This document shows positions 1-8,751 of a stretch of 49,247 bases of DNA, piece after piece (position 1 is the stretch's first letter; every line of letters starts with the position of its first letter). The stretch is from assembly GCA_964562375.1 (NCBI GenBank), contig CAZLSW010000019.1, positions 1 to 49,247 of the forward strand. The letters run 5' to 3'. This DNA comes from JAJPXC01 sp964562375. Lineage in GTDB: Bacteria > Bacteroidota > Bacteroidia > Bacteroidales > Muribaculaceae. The notes below the pieces were generated by a model. The model ran no database searches. It was not told the origin of the DNA and saw only the letters and a program-made list of their open reading frames with translations. A program made the position numbers and the translations under genes.

Positions 1-11
1 CCCTTACCCCG

Positions 12-44
12 AAAGCCCCGATGGCACCCGCCACCGGGGCTTTC
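12..44. terminator. GC-rich hairpin, possible terminator
   Basis: An inverted repeat with arms AAAGCCCC and GGGGCTTT and an additional inner TGGC/GCCA pairing forms a strong hairpin. It is followed on the plus strand only by a short mixed pyrimidine stretch, so it could end a gene lying left of the window, but the T-tract is weak. It directly precedes the repeat array. Confidence 0.5.
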
Positions 45-48
45 CACC

Positions 49-148
49 TTCAAGCGGGAGGTCGGGCCGCGCCTTCAAGTAGGAGGTCGGGCCGCGCCTT
101 TAAGTAGGAAGTCGGGCCGTGCCTTTAAGTAGGAGGTCGGGCCGTGCC
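49..148. repeat. 25-bp direct tandem repeat, four units
   Basis: Four consecutive 25-bp units start at 49, 74, 99 and 124. They share a core reading AAGTAGGAGGTCGGGCCG with one to four differences per unit. The core AAGTAGGAGGT is the reverse complement of ACCTCCTACTT in the array that follows, so the two arrays face each other as one large imperfect inverted repeat. No protein-like reading is supported here. Confidence 0.85.
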
Positions 149-446
149 GGCCCGACATGCCCTCCTGTCCCGCCGGCACGGCGGGACCTCCTACTTGACC
201 GGGCCCCGACATGGCCTCCTGTCCCGCCGACACGGCGGGACCTCCTACTTGACCGGGCCCGACATGGCCACCTGTCCCGCCGGCACGGCGGGACCTCCTA
301 CTTAACCGGGCCCCGGCATGGCCTCCTGTCCCGCCGGCACGGCGGGACCTCCTACTTAACCGGCCCCGGCATGGCCTCCTGTCCCGCCGGCACGGCGGGA
401 CCTCCTACTTAACGGCGGGACCTCCTACTTGACCGGGCCCGACATG
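149..446. repeat. ~53-bp GC-rich tandem repeat, five units plus a partial one
   Basis: Five units of 53-54 bp are followed by a truncated unit from about 411. Each full unit holds a perfect hairpin (TCCCGCCG, short loop, CGGCGGGA), then ACCTCCTACTT and ACCGGGCC. Units differ by a few substitutions and by one base in length. The open reading frame crossing 119-412 is an artefact of repeated Pro/Arg/Thr codons. This whole stretch before the tRNA holds no supported gene. Confidence 0.85.
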
Positions 447-469
447 ACATACTATTTAAAGAAAGAAAA

Positions 470-499
470 TAGGGTAATCCCCGGATGAGGATTACCCTT
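470..499 (-). terminator. tRNA-Arg terminator
   Basis: A perfect inverted repeat (GGGTAATCC, 8-nt loop, GGATTACCC) lies just beyond the tRNA 3' end. Read on the minus strand the hairpin is followed by ATTTTCTTTC, a T-rich run, so it fits an intrinsic terminator for the tRNA transcript. Confidence 0.75.
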
Positions 500-504
500 T
501 GTTG

Positions 505-578
505 TGATCCGGCCGCGACTCGAACGCGGGACCGTCTGCTTAGAAGGCAGATGCTCTATCCAGCTGAGCTACCGGACC
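505..578 (-). tRNA. tRNA-Arg (anticodon TCT)
   Basis: On the minus strand the sequence folds into a complete 74-nt cloverleaf. The acceptor arms are GGTCCGG and CCGGATC with one G-T pair, followed by discriminator A. The D-arm is GCTCAGCTGGATAGAGC, the anticodon stem-loop is TCTGCCTTCTAAGCAGA with anticodon TCT (reads AGA), and the T-loop is GTTCGAGTC. The 3' CCA is not encoded (CAA follows), so it would be added after transcription. A terminator follows and a promoter precedes it. Confidence 0.96.
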
Positions 579-594
579 TACCTTTAAAGTGACG

Positions 595-626
595 CGAAGT
601 TAGGGATTTTTGCTCAGTTGAGCAAA
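595..626 (-). promoter_or_regulatory. promoter of tRNA-Arg
   Basis: On the minus strand TTTG (626-623), a 20-bp spacer and TAACTTCG (602-595) match the Bacteroidales -33/-7 pattern (TTTG, about 20 bp, TAnnTTTG) with one mismatch. Transcription would start roughly 10 nt before the tRNA. The -33 element lies inside a perfect palindrome, TTTGCTCAGTTGAGCAAA (609-626), which could also be a protein-binding site. Confidence 0.6.
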
Positions 627-680
627 TTTTAGCCGAGTGGAGTGGGGGATTCGACCGTTTTTGCGTAAATTCGCGGTGTT

Positions 681-1433
681 ATGCCACAATTTACCAACGC
701 CGAACGGAAATTGGTGAGCTCTCTGGGACAGGCTAAGTCGCGCCGAGAGAGCCGATTGTTTGTGGCCGAGGGTACCCGATGTGTCCTTGAGGCTTTGCCT
801 TTGTTTGGTTGTCGTTATCTGTTGGCCACCAAGGAATGGCTAAAGGCCAATAAGGCCAATCTGCACGGGTTGACACCGATTCAAGTGTCGACCCGCGACA
901 TGGAGCGCATGTCACAACAGAAAGCGTCACAGGGAGTTATGTCAGTGTTGGAGATACCCAGTCGGGAATTGGATGTGAACTACCTTAAGGGCAAGCTCAC
1001 GGTGGCGTTGGATACTGTGCAGGATCCAGGAAATGTGGGCACAATCGTGAGGCTGTGCTCGTGGTTCGGGGTAGAAACGTTACTTTGCTCCAAGGGATGT
1101 GCCGATGTGTATAGCCCAAAGGTGGTGCAATCGACGATGGGCGCCTTGGGGAGGGTAGCAGTGCATTATTGCGACCTGGAGGATGTGTTGCCAAGGATAG
1201 GGGAGCCGATATACGGTACATTCTTGGACGGGGTCGATTTGTTTCACGCCCCTTTGACCCGGTCGGGCGTAATCGTGATGGGCAATGAGGGTAACGGGGT
1301 GTCGTCGGTTGTCGCAGAATTGGTCGACCGTCGGCTATATATCCCCCCATATCCCGCTGACGCCGAGGCCGTAGAGTCGCTGAATGTGGCCACAGCGACG
1401 GCTATCACTTTGGCACGCTTCCGAAATCCGTGA
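681..1433 (+). CDS. SpoU/TrmH-family RNA 2'-O-methyltransferase
   Basis: A 250-residue protein of the SPOUT class, which uses S-adenosylmethionine to methylate a ribose 2'-OH in rRNA or tRNA. The N-terminal part resembles the SpoU substrate-binding domain (start NAERKLVSSL; RLFVAEG). The C-terminal knot carries the three family motifs: DTVQDPGNVGTIVRLC near residue 111, MGNEGNGVS near 200, and the closing SLNVATATAI near 234. Length is typical of RlmB/TrmH-like enzymes. The exact target nucleoside cannot be read from sequence, so no gene symbol is given. It stands alone, ahead of the gyrA promoter. Confidence 0.9.
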   Translation: MPQFTNAERKLVSSLGQAKSRRESRLFVAEGTRCVLEALPLFGCRYLLATKEWLKANKANLHGLTPIQVSTRDMERMSQQKASQGVMSVLEIPSRELDVNYLKGKLTVALDTVQDPGNVGTIVRLCSWFGVETLLCSKGCADVYSPKVVQSTMGALGRVAVHYCDLEDVLPRIGEPIYGTFLDGVDLFHAPLTRSGVIVMGNEGNGVSSVVAELVDRRLYIPPYPADAEAVESLNVATATAITLARFRNP

Positions 1434-1475
1434 TTTTCCGTAGGGTCGAAAGAGTGGGATTCGGGGGTGAAAAAT

Positions 1476-1506
1476 TTTGCTGTGAGCGAAAAAAAAGCTA
1501 CCTTTG
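1476..1506 (+). promoter_or_regulatory. gyrA promoter
   Basis: TTTG at 1476-1479 and TACCTTTG at 1499-1506 are separated by 19 bp and match the Bacteroidales housekeeping promoter (TTTG, about 20 bp, TAnnTTTG). This gives a leader of about 80 nt before the gyrA start codon. Confidence 0.75.
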
Positions 1507-1594
1507 TATGATATTTTACCGTATGAGACAAGGCTGTCCAAACGGCTTTGCGAAGGGAAAGGTAATTAGTTAATTAACACTGTTTTACAGAAAT

Positions 1595-4153
1595 ATGCTT
1601 GATCAAGAGCGAATAACGAAAATCAATATTGAAAACGAGATGAAGACCGCCTACATCGATTATTCGATGTCGGTGATCGTATCGCGCGCGTTGCCCGATG
1701 TGCGCGACGGCCTCAAGCCTGTTCATCGTCGTGTGCTGTTCGGCATGAACGAGATGGGCAATACGTCCAACAAGCCTCACCGTAAGTCGGCCAACTGTGT
1801 CGGCGAGGTTATGGGTCGCTACCACCCGCACGGCGACTCGTCGATCTATGGAACGGTAGTGCGCCTGGCTCAGGACTGGGCGATGCGCTACAAGCTTGTG
1901 GACGGTCACGGCAACTTTGGCTCCATTGATGGCGACTCCCCCGCGGCCATGCGTTATACTGAGGTGCGCTTGGACAAGCTCGGCGAGGAGATGCTGCGCG
2001 ACATCGGTTCCGAGACTGTTGATTTTCAGATGAACTACGACAATACCCGTCCCGAGCCGTTGGTGCTCCCCACGCGCTTCCCCAACCTCTTGGTGAACGG
2101 CGCTTCGGGTATCGCTGTGGGTATGGCCACCAATATGCCTCCTCACAACCTCATGGAGGCCATCAACGCCTCGATAGCGTTGATCGACAATCCCGACCTC
2201 ACAATCGACGACCTTATTAAATATATTCCGGCTCCCGATTTCCCCACGGGAGGTACTATCTACGGTTACTCGGGCGTGAAGGAGGCCTTTAACACCGGCC
2301 GCGGTCGCATTGTGATTCGCGCCAAGGCCGAGATTGAGCATGAAAAAGACCACGATGTGATTGTGGTGCACGAGATACCTTACAACGTCAACAAGGCCGA
2401 GCTGATCAAGGATATCGCCAACTTGGTGACTGAGAAAAAGCTCGAAGGCATCGCCGATCTCAACGACGAGAGCGACTACAAGGGCATGCGCATCGTCATC
2501 AAGCTCCGCTCCGACGCCAACGCCAACGTGGTGTTGAACAAGCTCTATAAGATGACCCAGATGCAGTCGTCGTTCTCGGTGAACAACGTTGCTTTGGTGC
2601 ACGGTCGTCCCCAAACGTTGAATCTCAAGGAACTCCTTTCCCATTTCATTGACCATCGTCACGACGTGGTTACGCGTCGCACGCAATACGAATTGCGCAA
2701 GGCCCAGGAACGCGCCCATATCCTCGAGGGACTGATTATCGCCTCCAAGAATATCGACGAAGTGATCGCCATCATCCGCTCATCGGAGAACGACGACGAG
2801 TCGAAGCAACGCTTGGGTGAACGTTTCGGCTTGAGCGACGCCCAGTGCCGCGCCATCTTGGATATGCGCCTGAAACAACTGCAAAAACTCGACCAGGAGA
2901 AGCTCCAGAGCGACTACGACGCCATCATGGCCGAGATTGAGCGCTTGCAGCTGATTCTCAACGACGACCACGTGTGCCGCGAGCTCATCAAGAGCGAATT
3001 GGTGGAGGTGAAAGAGCAGTATGGCGATGCCCGCAAGACCGACATCGACTACATGGCCGGTGACTTCAACGCCGAGGACTTCTACGCCGACGACGATATG
3101 ATCATCACCATCTCCCACTTGGGTTACATCAAGCGCACCCCGTTGAGCGAATTCCGCGCCCAGAACCGCGGCGGCGTAGGCGCCAAGGGTGCCGACTCGC
3201 GCGACGAGGACTTCATCGAGCATATCTACACAGCCTCGATGCACTCCTATATGCTCTTCTTCACCGAGCGCGGACGCTGCTACTGGCTTAAGGTATACGA
3301 CATCCCCGAGGGTGCCAAGAACACCAAGGGCCGCGCAATCCAAAATCTCCTCAATATCGAGGCCGGCGACAAGGTGCGCACCTACATCAGTATCAAGGGC
3401 TTGAACGACAAGGAATACGTCAACTCCCACAATCTCATCTTCTGCACCAAGAACGGCGTGATCAAGAAGACCTCCCTGGAGGCATATTCCCGCCCACGTG
3501 CCGCAGGCGTCAACGCCATCGTGATACGTGAGGATGACCAGTTGCTGCACGTTGAGCTTACCGATGGCGACTCCGAGATCCTCATGGCCAACCGCAACGG
3601 TCGCGCCATCCGTTTCCACGAAAGCAAGGTAAGAACCATGGGACGAATGTCAACCGGCGTGCGTGGCATGAAACTCGACGGAGGCGATGACGAAGTCGTG
3701 GGCATGATTTGCATGAACCATAACACCGAAAATACCGTTATGGTACTGTCGGAGAACGGCTTCGGCAAGCGTACCGAGCTTGAGGCCTATCGCGTCACCA
3801 ACCGTGGCGGCAAGGGCGTAAAGACGATGAACGTCACCGACAAGACCGGTCGCCTGGTGGCTATCTTGAGCGTCAACGACGACAACGACTTGGTGATTAT
3901 CAACCGCTCTGGCATCACCCTGCGCATCCACGTTTCCGACGTGCGTGTGATGGGTCGAGCCACCCAGGGCGTGCGCATCATCAACCTCGACAAGCGTGGC
4001 GACACCATCGCGTCGGTGTGCTGCGTCGATTCCGACCCCGAGGAGGAAGTGCAGGCCATTGAAGAAGGCGAGGAGCTCGAGGCCCTCAACCCCGACACCG
4101 AGGTAGAGGATGTTGAAGCCGAGGAAATCGACGAGAATGAAGAGGAAAACTGA
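1595..4153 (+). CDS. gyrA: DNA gyrase subunit A
   Basis: Breakage-reunion subunit of DNA gyrase, which with GyrB introduces negative supercoils using ATP. The 852 residues show the winged-helix and tower region with catalytic Tyr121 in RYTE. The quinolone-determining region is HPHGDSS (77-83) with wild-type-like Ser82; the position equal to E. coli Asp87 is Gly86, a non-acidic residue. The C-terminal beta-pinwheel carries repeated blades and a GyrA-box-like NRGGKGVKT, which favours GyrA over ParC. The end is a very acidic tail (EEIDENEEEN). A TPR protein gene follows 45 bp downstream and is probably co-transcribed. Confidence 0.97.
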   Translation: MLDQERITKINIENEMKTAYIDYSMSVIVSRALPDVRDGLKPVHRRVLFGMNEMGNTSNKPHRKSANCVGEVMGRYHPHGDSSIYGTVVRLAQDWAMRYKLVDGHGNFGSIDGDSPAAMRYTEVRLDKLGEEMLRDIGSETVDFQMNYDNTRPEPLVLPTRFPNLLVNGASGIAVGMATNMPPHNLMEAINASIALIDNPDLTIDDLIKYIPAPDFPTGGTIYGYSGVKEAFNTGRGRIVIRAKAEIEHEKDHDVIVVHEIPYNVNKAELIKDIANLVTEKKLEGIADLNDESDYKGMRIVIKLRSDANANVVLNKLYKMTQMQSSFSVNNVALVHGRPQTLNLKELLSHFIDHRHDVVTRRTQYELRKAQERAHILEGLIIASKNIDEVIAIIRSSENDDESKQRLGERFGLSDAQCRAILDMRLKQLQKLDQEKLQSDYDAIMAEIERLQLILNDDHVCRELIKSELVEVKEQYGDARKTDIDYMAGDFNAEDFYADDDMIITISHLGYIKRTPLSEFRAQNRGGVGAKGADSRDEDFIEHIYTASMHSYMLFFTERGRCYWLKVYDIPEGAKNTKGRAIQNLLNIEAGDKVRTYISIKGLNDKEYVNSHNLIFCTKNGVIKKTSLEAYSRPRAAGVNAIVIREDDQLLHVELTDGDSEILMANRNGRAIRFHESKVRTMGRMSTGVRGMKLDGGDDEVVGMICMNHNTENTVMVLSENGFGKRTELEAYRVTNRGGKGVKTMNVTDKTGRLVAILSVNDDNDLVIINRSGITLRIHVSDVRVMGRATQGVRIINLDKRGDTIASVCCVDSDPEEEVQAIEEGEELEALNPDTEVEDVEAEEIDENEEEN

Positions 4154-4198
4154 ATACTGAATACTGAAAACCATTAAAAAACCATAATTTTCAACGGT

Positions 4199-5416
4199 AT
4201 GAAAAAGACAGCTATCTTAGGCCTGTGCCTTGTCGCCGCCGGCAGCATGTCGGCCCAGATGAGCGTGGTGAAGGACGTACAAACCGCCATTAAGGGTGGT
4301 AACCCCGACTACGCCGCAGCGTTGACCCAAATCGCCCCGGCCCTCGAGAACGAGGAGTCGAAAGGCGAGGCTCTCACTTGGTACGTAGCCGGCAAGACCG
4401 GTTTCGACTTCTACGACAACCTTTTCGCCAAGAAGTCCCTTGGCCAGGACGTTGACGGCTCGCAGCTTGCCGACGCGATCCTCAAAGGCTACGAGTACTA
4501 CAACACCGCCTTCCCCCTCGATCAGGTGGTCGACGCCAAGGGTAAGGTTAAGACTAAATACACCAAGGAGATGGCCAAAACCATCGCCAGCCACTACAAC
4601 GACTTCAACCAGGCCGCTGTCATCGCTTGGGAAGCCAAGGACTATCCCAAAGCCTACCAGGCTTGGGACGTGTGGGTAGCAATCCCCAGCAACCAATACC
4701 TGGGAAAAGAGGCTCCCACAGCTCCCGCCGACACCATCGTGTCTGAGATCGTTTACAACCAGGCTCTCGCCGCTTGGCAGATGGACGACCTCCCCCTCGC
4801 CCTCAAGACCATGGAGAAGGCTCAAAGCATGGGCTACAACAAAAAGCAGCTCTACGACTACGGCATCTCCATCGCCTACCAGCTCAAGGACAACGACCAG
4901 CTCGCCAAATTCGCCGAGGAAGGCTACAAACTCTATGGTAAGGAGGATCCCAAATACCTCCAGCTCATGATCAACAGCAAGATCGAGAAAGAGCAGTATG
5001 ACGATGCCAAGAAGATGCTCGAGGAGGCCCTGCAAGCCGACCCCGACAACGCCCAGCTCTACAACATCATGGGTATCCTCTACGAGTCGCAGAAGGACAA
5101 CGACACCGCCATCAAGTACTACAAACAGGCTATCGAGAAGGACGCCGCTTTGGCCAACGCCCAGTACAACTACGGCCGCAAGCTCTGCGAGCAGGCTTAC
5201 GCTATCGGTGACGAGAGCGCCAACTTGACTCAAACCGAGTACAACAAGGTGCGCGCCGAGAAAATCGACCCCCTGTTCAAGGAAGCCGCACAACACCTTG
5301 AGGAAGCTTATCAGCTCGACCCCGACAACATGAGCGACGCCCTCCGTTACCTCAAGAACGTTTACTACAACCTCAACGACGAGGCCAACCTCAAGCGTAT
5401 CGAGGGTCTCCTCTAA
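4199..5416 (+). CDS. secreted TPR-repeat protein
   Basis: A 405-residue protein with an N-terminal signal peptide (MKKTAILGLCLVAAGSMSAQ), so it is probably periplasmic. The body is helical; clear tetratricopeptide units lie at about residues 265-330 (EQYDDAKKMLEEALQADPDN, then AQLYNIMGILYESQKDNDTAIKYYKQAIEKD). Such repeats are protein-interaction scaffolds; no enzyme motif is visible. Position behind gyrA is seen often in Bacteroidales, but no functional link is known to me. The gene ends just before a strong terminator, so gyrA and this gene look like one unit. Confidence 0.85.
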   Translation: MKKTAILGLCLVAAGSMSAQMSVVKDVQTAIKGGNPDYAAALTQIAPALENEESKGEALTWYVAGKTGFDFYDNLFAKKSLGQDVDGSQLADAILKGYEYYNTAFPLDQVVDAKGKVKTKYTKEMAKTIASHYNDFNQAAVIAWEAKDYPKAYQAWDVWVAIPSNQYLGKEAPTAPADTIVSEIVYNQALAAWQMDDLPLALKTMEKAQSMGYNKKQLYDYGISIAYQLKDNDQLAKFAEEGYKLYGKEDPKYLQLMINSKIEKEQYDDAKKMLEEALQADPDNAQLYNIMGILYESQKDNDTAIKYYKQAIEKDAALANAQYNYGRKLCEQAYAIGDESANLTQTEYNKVRAEKIDPLFKEAAQHLEEAYQLDPDNMSDALRYLKNVYYNLNDEANLKRIEGLL

Positions 5417-5438
5417 TTCGCTTGGCTCCAATCATATT

Positions 5439-5480
5439 GGGTCGCAACCTGCGAGGGTTAGCGACCCTTTTCCTCTTTTA
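5439..5480 (+). terminator. intrinsic terminator after the gyrA-TPR unit
   Basis: GGGTCGC (5439-5445) pairs with GCGACCC (5461-5467), with an inner AACC/GGTT pairing. The hairpin is followed by TTTTCCTCTTTT. This is a classic terminator on the plus strand, 23 bp after the TPR gene stop codon. Confidence 0.85.
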
Positions 5481-5515
5481 AGCGTTATATAGTAAAAACT
5501 TATACCTATAGAATC

Positions 5516-6004
5516 ATGAAACTGAAACGAATTTTTGCGGCCGCTGCCATGGCTCTCGCTTTGGCTTTCGGCGCAAACACAGCTTACGCCCAGGGAGGTC
5601 CCGGGCTTGTAATGCAAGGGACACAAACGGTTGAGAAACTTCCCTCCAAGGCCAAATCCTTCATCAACAAGCACTTCAAGGACGTGGCTGTAACCAAATG
5701 CCAAGAGTATTTCGCCAAGGGCAAATACGAGGTGGAACTGAGAAACGGCGTTGACTTGGAATTTGACCGCAATGGCAAAATCACCGAGATCGATGCCCCT
5801 GACAACACCACCCTCGCTGCGTCGGTGGTAAAGGACATCCTTCCCTCCAACGCCTGGAAACGCTTGGAGAAGGCCGGCCTTACCTCCTCGGTTGAATCTA
5901 TTGATTTCAAGCGCGGAAAGGTATACGAGGTGGAGCTCAACATCCCCTCGCCCGACACCTACATCTTCGACATTAACGGCACGTTTATCGCTATAGAGGA
6001 TTAG
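5516..6004 (+). CDS. PepSY-like (DUF2874-type) periplasmic protein
   Basis: A 162-residue exported protein with a signal peptide ending near TAYA-Q (residues 1-25). Two related halves follow, each starting with a helix and a lysine-rich turn (SKAKSFINKHFKD; SNAWKRLEKAGL) and ending in a beta hairpin with the pattern KYEVELRNG...EFDRNGKI and KVYEVELN...FDINGTFI. This is the pattern of the PepSY-like family common in Bacteroidales. Family members are small periplasmic proteins of unknown role. It stands alone, between a terminator and a short tandem repeat. Confidence 0.8.
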   Translation: MKLKRIFAAAAMALALAFGANTAYAQGGPGLVMQGTQTVEKLPSKAKSFINKHFKDVAVTKCQEYFAKGKYEVELRNGVDLEFDRNGKITEIDAPDNTTLAASVVKDILPSNAWKRLEKAGLTSSVESIDFKRGKVYEVELNIPSPDTYIFDINGTFIAIED

Positions 6005-6013
6005 ACCCCGCAA

Positions 6014-6110
6014 TGACCAGCGGGGCACGCGACCGCTAAAAAGGCTGCAGTGACCTGCGGGGCACGCGACTGCTAAAAGGCTGCAGTGACTTGCGGGGCA
6101 CGCGCCCGCT
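6014..6110. repeat. 36-37-bp tandem repeat, about 2.7 units
   Basis: Units begin at 6014, 6051 and 6087 with TGACCAGCGGGGCACGCGAC or close variants, followed by CGCTAAAAAGGCTGCAG. The third unit stops at the end of the convergent AraC-type gene. With fewer than three units and no spacers it is not a CRISPR array. Confidence 0.8.
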
Positions 6111-6943
6111 TAGATTGCTGGCGAAAGCGACGACGGCGTGCAACCGAATCGCTGCTTGAACGCAGTGGCGAAATGCGAGCGATTGCGGAAACCTACCGCT
6201 AAATATACATCCGACGGGCGGCTCTGGCCGGTGCTAACCAATTCCTTGGCACGGTCGAGCCGCTTCGCTTGTAACCACCGCTGCGGCGTCGTGGGCGAGA
6301 TCTTGGCGAAATCGCGCTTGAACGTCGACAGTGAGCGTCCGCTGTACGACGCAAACTCCTCCATCGACAAGTCGTGGGTGAAGTTCAGCTCCATAAACTC
6401 CAAAAGGTCGATTTTCCACGTCTCCCGGAAATCGAAAAGGGTAGGGGCCAGGCGCCGATCGGCCCCGATCAATGCCCACACAGCCTCGTCCAATTTGCGG
6501 TTCAAAAGTTCGGGTGTAGGATTCAATTGCTCCTGTTGATATGGCACAAGGCTTTGGAACAAGCTCCGCAACTCCAATGTGGGCTCCAGAATCAACGCAC
6601 ACTCCTCAATCGGCGTCTCGTGGTAACGGTCGAGGGCTTGGATGGACCCTTGGTGGCGATTGTAATGATCCTTGAGGAACGGCCGCTCCAGTGTGATGGC
6701 GATCGACTGGTAGGGAGTGTCGTCGTCCGAGAGCTTGGCGATTGACGCCCCGCAGTCGCGCCGCACGAAAATATACTGTCCGGGATACGCCGTGACAGTC
6801 TTCGAGCCCTTCCTCACCTCGAAACGGCCCGACTGAATATACAGCACCACATGCCTTGGCACGCGAAACTCACAAAAACAATCGTGATGAATCAGCGAGA
6901 ACCACAGCGTTTCCTCATAATTATTCACATTAATCGACTTCAT
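6110..6943 (-). CDS. AraC-family transcriptional regulator
   Basis: A 277-residue DNA-binding regulator. The N-terminal half is a cupin-like sensor region (beta-rich, includes PRHVVLYIQSGRFEVRKGSK and YPGQYIFVRRDCG). The last 100 residues hold the two helix-turn-helix motifs of the family: MEEFASYSGRSLSTFKRDF near 197, and SDVYLAVGFRNRSHFATAFK near 245, followed by the FG-x-TPS ending. An AAGGAG sequence sits immediately before the ATG. The effector molecule and targets are unknown. It is divergent from the restriction-modification genes, which it might or might not control. Confidence 0.9.
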   Translation of the reverse strand: MKSINVNNYEETLWFSLIHHDCFCEFRVPRHVVLYIQSGRFEVRKGSKTVTAYPGQYIFVRRDCGASIAKLSDDDTPYQSIAITLERPFLKDHYNRHQGSIQALDRYHETPIEECALILEPTLELRSLFQSLVPYQQEQLNPTPELLNRKLDEAVWALIGADRRLAPTLFDFRETWKIDLLEFMELNFTHDLSMEEFASYSGRSLSTFKRDFAKISPTTPQRWLQAKRLDRAKELVSTGQSRPSDVYLAVGFRNRSHFATAFKQRFGCTPSSLSPAI

Positions 6944-7278
6944 CTCCTTACAACTTTACCCGCGAATATACAAAAAATCTTCGATTCGGAGTCCTGCGTT
7001 AGCCCAATCTGGGAGTTGCCGCTGCCCTCAGCAGCTCCCGCGAGCGTGCGCGCCAGCCCAAGGGGAGCGGGCCTTGGACGGCCATCCCCCCCTCCTCAAG
7101 CCACTGTGCCCCGCACATGCCTGCGGTGGTTAAACTGCAAGTCCTGCCAACAGCCATGCAAAACAGTCATGCCCCTCAGCATGCAAGAAGTTCCGCTCTC
7201 CCCAATTTGGTGGAACGGCAAATTATCCTTAACTTTGCCGATAATACCCATTTTATCATTATCTACCTTAGCAATGCA
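6944..7278. other. 335-bp gap between the AraC-type and restriction genes
   Basis: A divergent intergenic region. The left end holds the AraC-type gene leader (a possible -7-like TATATTCG on the minus strand); the right end holds the restriction-gene promoter. The middle, about 7010-7200, is GC-rich and has no supported gene. A reading frame open across 7117-7278 joins the restriction gene but lies upstream of its promoter, so I treat it as non-coding. It may be an insertion boundary. Confidence 0.5.
7206..7237 (+). promoter_or_regulatory. promoter of the restriction-modification unit
   Basis: TTTG (7206-7209), a 20-bp spacer and TAACTTTG (7230-7237) give an exact match to the Bacteroidales promoter pattern. 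Transcription would begin near 7244, which fixes the endonuclease start at the ATG at 7279 and excludes the longer upstream frame. Confidence 0.75.
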
Positions 7279-8751
7279 ATGAGGGACTACGACCCTACCA
7301 ATCCGCTCTCTATCTTTTCGTACTCAACGAAATTAATTGATTATACCATTGCCCAAATAATTCCTACAATTGATTCATCAATATCATTGGAAGAATTAGA
7401 CCAGGATGGCAAGGGCGGCGTAGGCATCTTGGTAGAGAAGTATTTTTTCGGCTATGACCCCAATAGTAATCCCAACGCTGATTTTCCTGAGGCTGGTGTA
7501 GAACTGAAAGTAACACCTTTAAAGAAACTGAAGAATGATGTTCTAACGATTAAGGAAAGGCTGGTCTGCGATATGATTGATTACTTTGAAATCGTGAATG
7601 AAAAATTTGAAGATTCAAGATTTTGGAGAAAGTCAATGCTCATATTGATTCTTTTTTATTTACATATAAAAGGCTGTCCTAAGCGAGATTTGCAATTTCT
7701 CTATAGTATATTATGGAAAATAAAGGATAAAGACCTGCTAATCATACAAGAGGATTTTCGCATAATCCAGAATAAAATTAAAACTGGTAAGGCACATGAA
7801 CTTTCCGAGGGAGATACCATGTATTTAGGAGCTTGCAGAAAAGGTTCCTCGGGGCAACCTGCCCGCAAACAACCTTTCAGTGATGTTTTAGCTCCTGCTC
7901 GTGCTTTTTCATTAAAACCCGCTTATATGCGTTCAGTCTTGGATTTCGTGAGAAATTCGGGGAAGAAAGCAACAACAAATCTCACCACCACAGAAATGCC
8001 TGGAGTGGAATTAGTGTCTTGCCAAGAACTTAAAGCGCAATCTTTTGAGGATATTCTAAGGAATCGTTTTACTAAGTTCATTGGACAGGATTATAAGCAA
8101 ATCGGGAAACATTTTGGCGTAGACTTAAAAGCAAACGATAAAAGCCGCTATGCTAATGCTGCAAAAAATATCATTTTAAAAGGCATTAAAGACGTCAATC
8201 AAGCTGAAGAAATAAAGAAATCCGGTATCAAAATAAAGACCATTCGAATTCAAAAAACGGGAACCATAAGAGAACATATGTCATTCCCTAATATAGACTA
8301 TGCTGAAGTCTTGGCGACTGAAGATTGGATTGACTCGGAATGGTATGAGATTTGCACTACCCGTTATATGTTCATCATTTTTAGAGAAGTAGAATCCAGC
8401 TGGAAGGATGAACCTCGCTTTGTGTTGGATAAAATGTTTTTTTGGACTATGCCGTCTGAAGATTATGGAGAGGCCGAAGAATATTGGCTTAATATTAGGC
8501 ATAATGTATTAGAAGACACCCTGCTTGGAAAAGAAGATGGTGAAAAGGCAAATTCTTTTTGGAGTTTGAAAGACCATAAATATTTTCATGTAAGACCAAA
8601 AGCAAAAAATGTTCTGGATACTACCAAAAGCCCAATTTCTGGAATCCCAGTCCCGAAGAAATGCTATTGGTTTGATAAACGCTATCTTGAAAAAGAGATC
8701 AGGGCTGCTTATGGTGAAGATTGGGATAAGATTTTTAATAAAAACAAATGA
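7279..8751 (+). CDS. Sau3AI/MutH-type restriction endonuclease
   Basis: A 490-residue type II restriction enzyme, close to Sau3AI in length and layout (two MutH-like halves). The N-terminal half has the catalytic pattern with Asp68 and Glu75-Leu-Lys77 (DFPEAGVELKV), the E-x-K of the MutH/Sau3AI fold, preceded by KGGVGILVEKYFFG. The C-terminal half ends with a second MutH-like region (WSLKDHKYFHVRPKAKN; PKKCYWFDKRYLEKEI), thought in this family to act in allosteric DNA binding. Expected target is GATC, by family. The gene is clearly AT-richer than its neighbours, a sign of transfer. It overlaps the methyltransferase by ATGA. Confidence 0.85.
   Translation: MRDYDPTNPLSIFSYSTKLIDYTIAQIIPTIDSSISLEELDQDGKGGVGILVEKYFFGYDPNSNPNADFPEAGVELKVTPLKKLKNDVLTIKERLVCDMIDYFEIVNEKFEDSRFWRKSMLILILFYLHIKGCPKRDLQFLYSILWKIKDKDLLIIQEDFRIIQNKIKTGKAHELSEGDTMYLGACRKGSSGQPARKQPFSDVLAPARAFSLKPAYMRSVLDFVRNSGKKATTNLTTTEMPGVELVSCQELKAQSFEDILRNRFTKFIGQDYKQIGKHFGVDLKANDKSRYANAAKNIILKGIKDVNQAEEIKKSGIKIKTIRIQKTGTIREHMSFPNIDYAEVLATEDWIDSEWYEICTTRYMFIIFREVESSWKDEPRFVLDKMFFWTMPSEDYGEAEEYWLNIRHNVLEDTLLGKEDGEKANSFWSLKDHKYFHVRPKAKNVLDTTKSPISGIPVPKKCYWFDKRYLEKEIRAAYGEDWDKIFNKNK

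Noticed and set aside
119..412. 97-codon open frame rich in Pro, Arg and Thr
   Set aside because: It runs entirely through tandem repeats, repeats the same peptide per unit with frame drift, and has no start signal or homology pattern.
1..450. CRISPR array
   Set aside because: The units are contiguous with no unique spacers, and no cas genes are present.
1595..4153. ParC (topoisomerase IV A) instead of GyrA
   Set aside because: The C-terminal domain has a GyrA-box-like NRGGKG and full-length pinwheel with acidic tail, which fits gyrase.
4217..5431. Long minus-strand frame opposite the TPR gene
   Set aside because: It is a Val/Leu/Gly-rich shadow of a well-supported gene, caused by GC-rich third positions.
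6014..6110. CRISPR-like 36-bp repeat
   Set aside because: Less than three adjacent units without spacers; simple tandem duplication.
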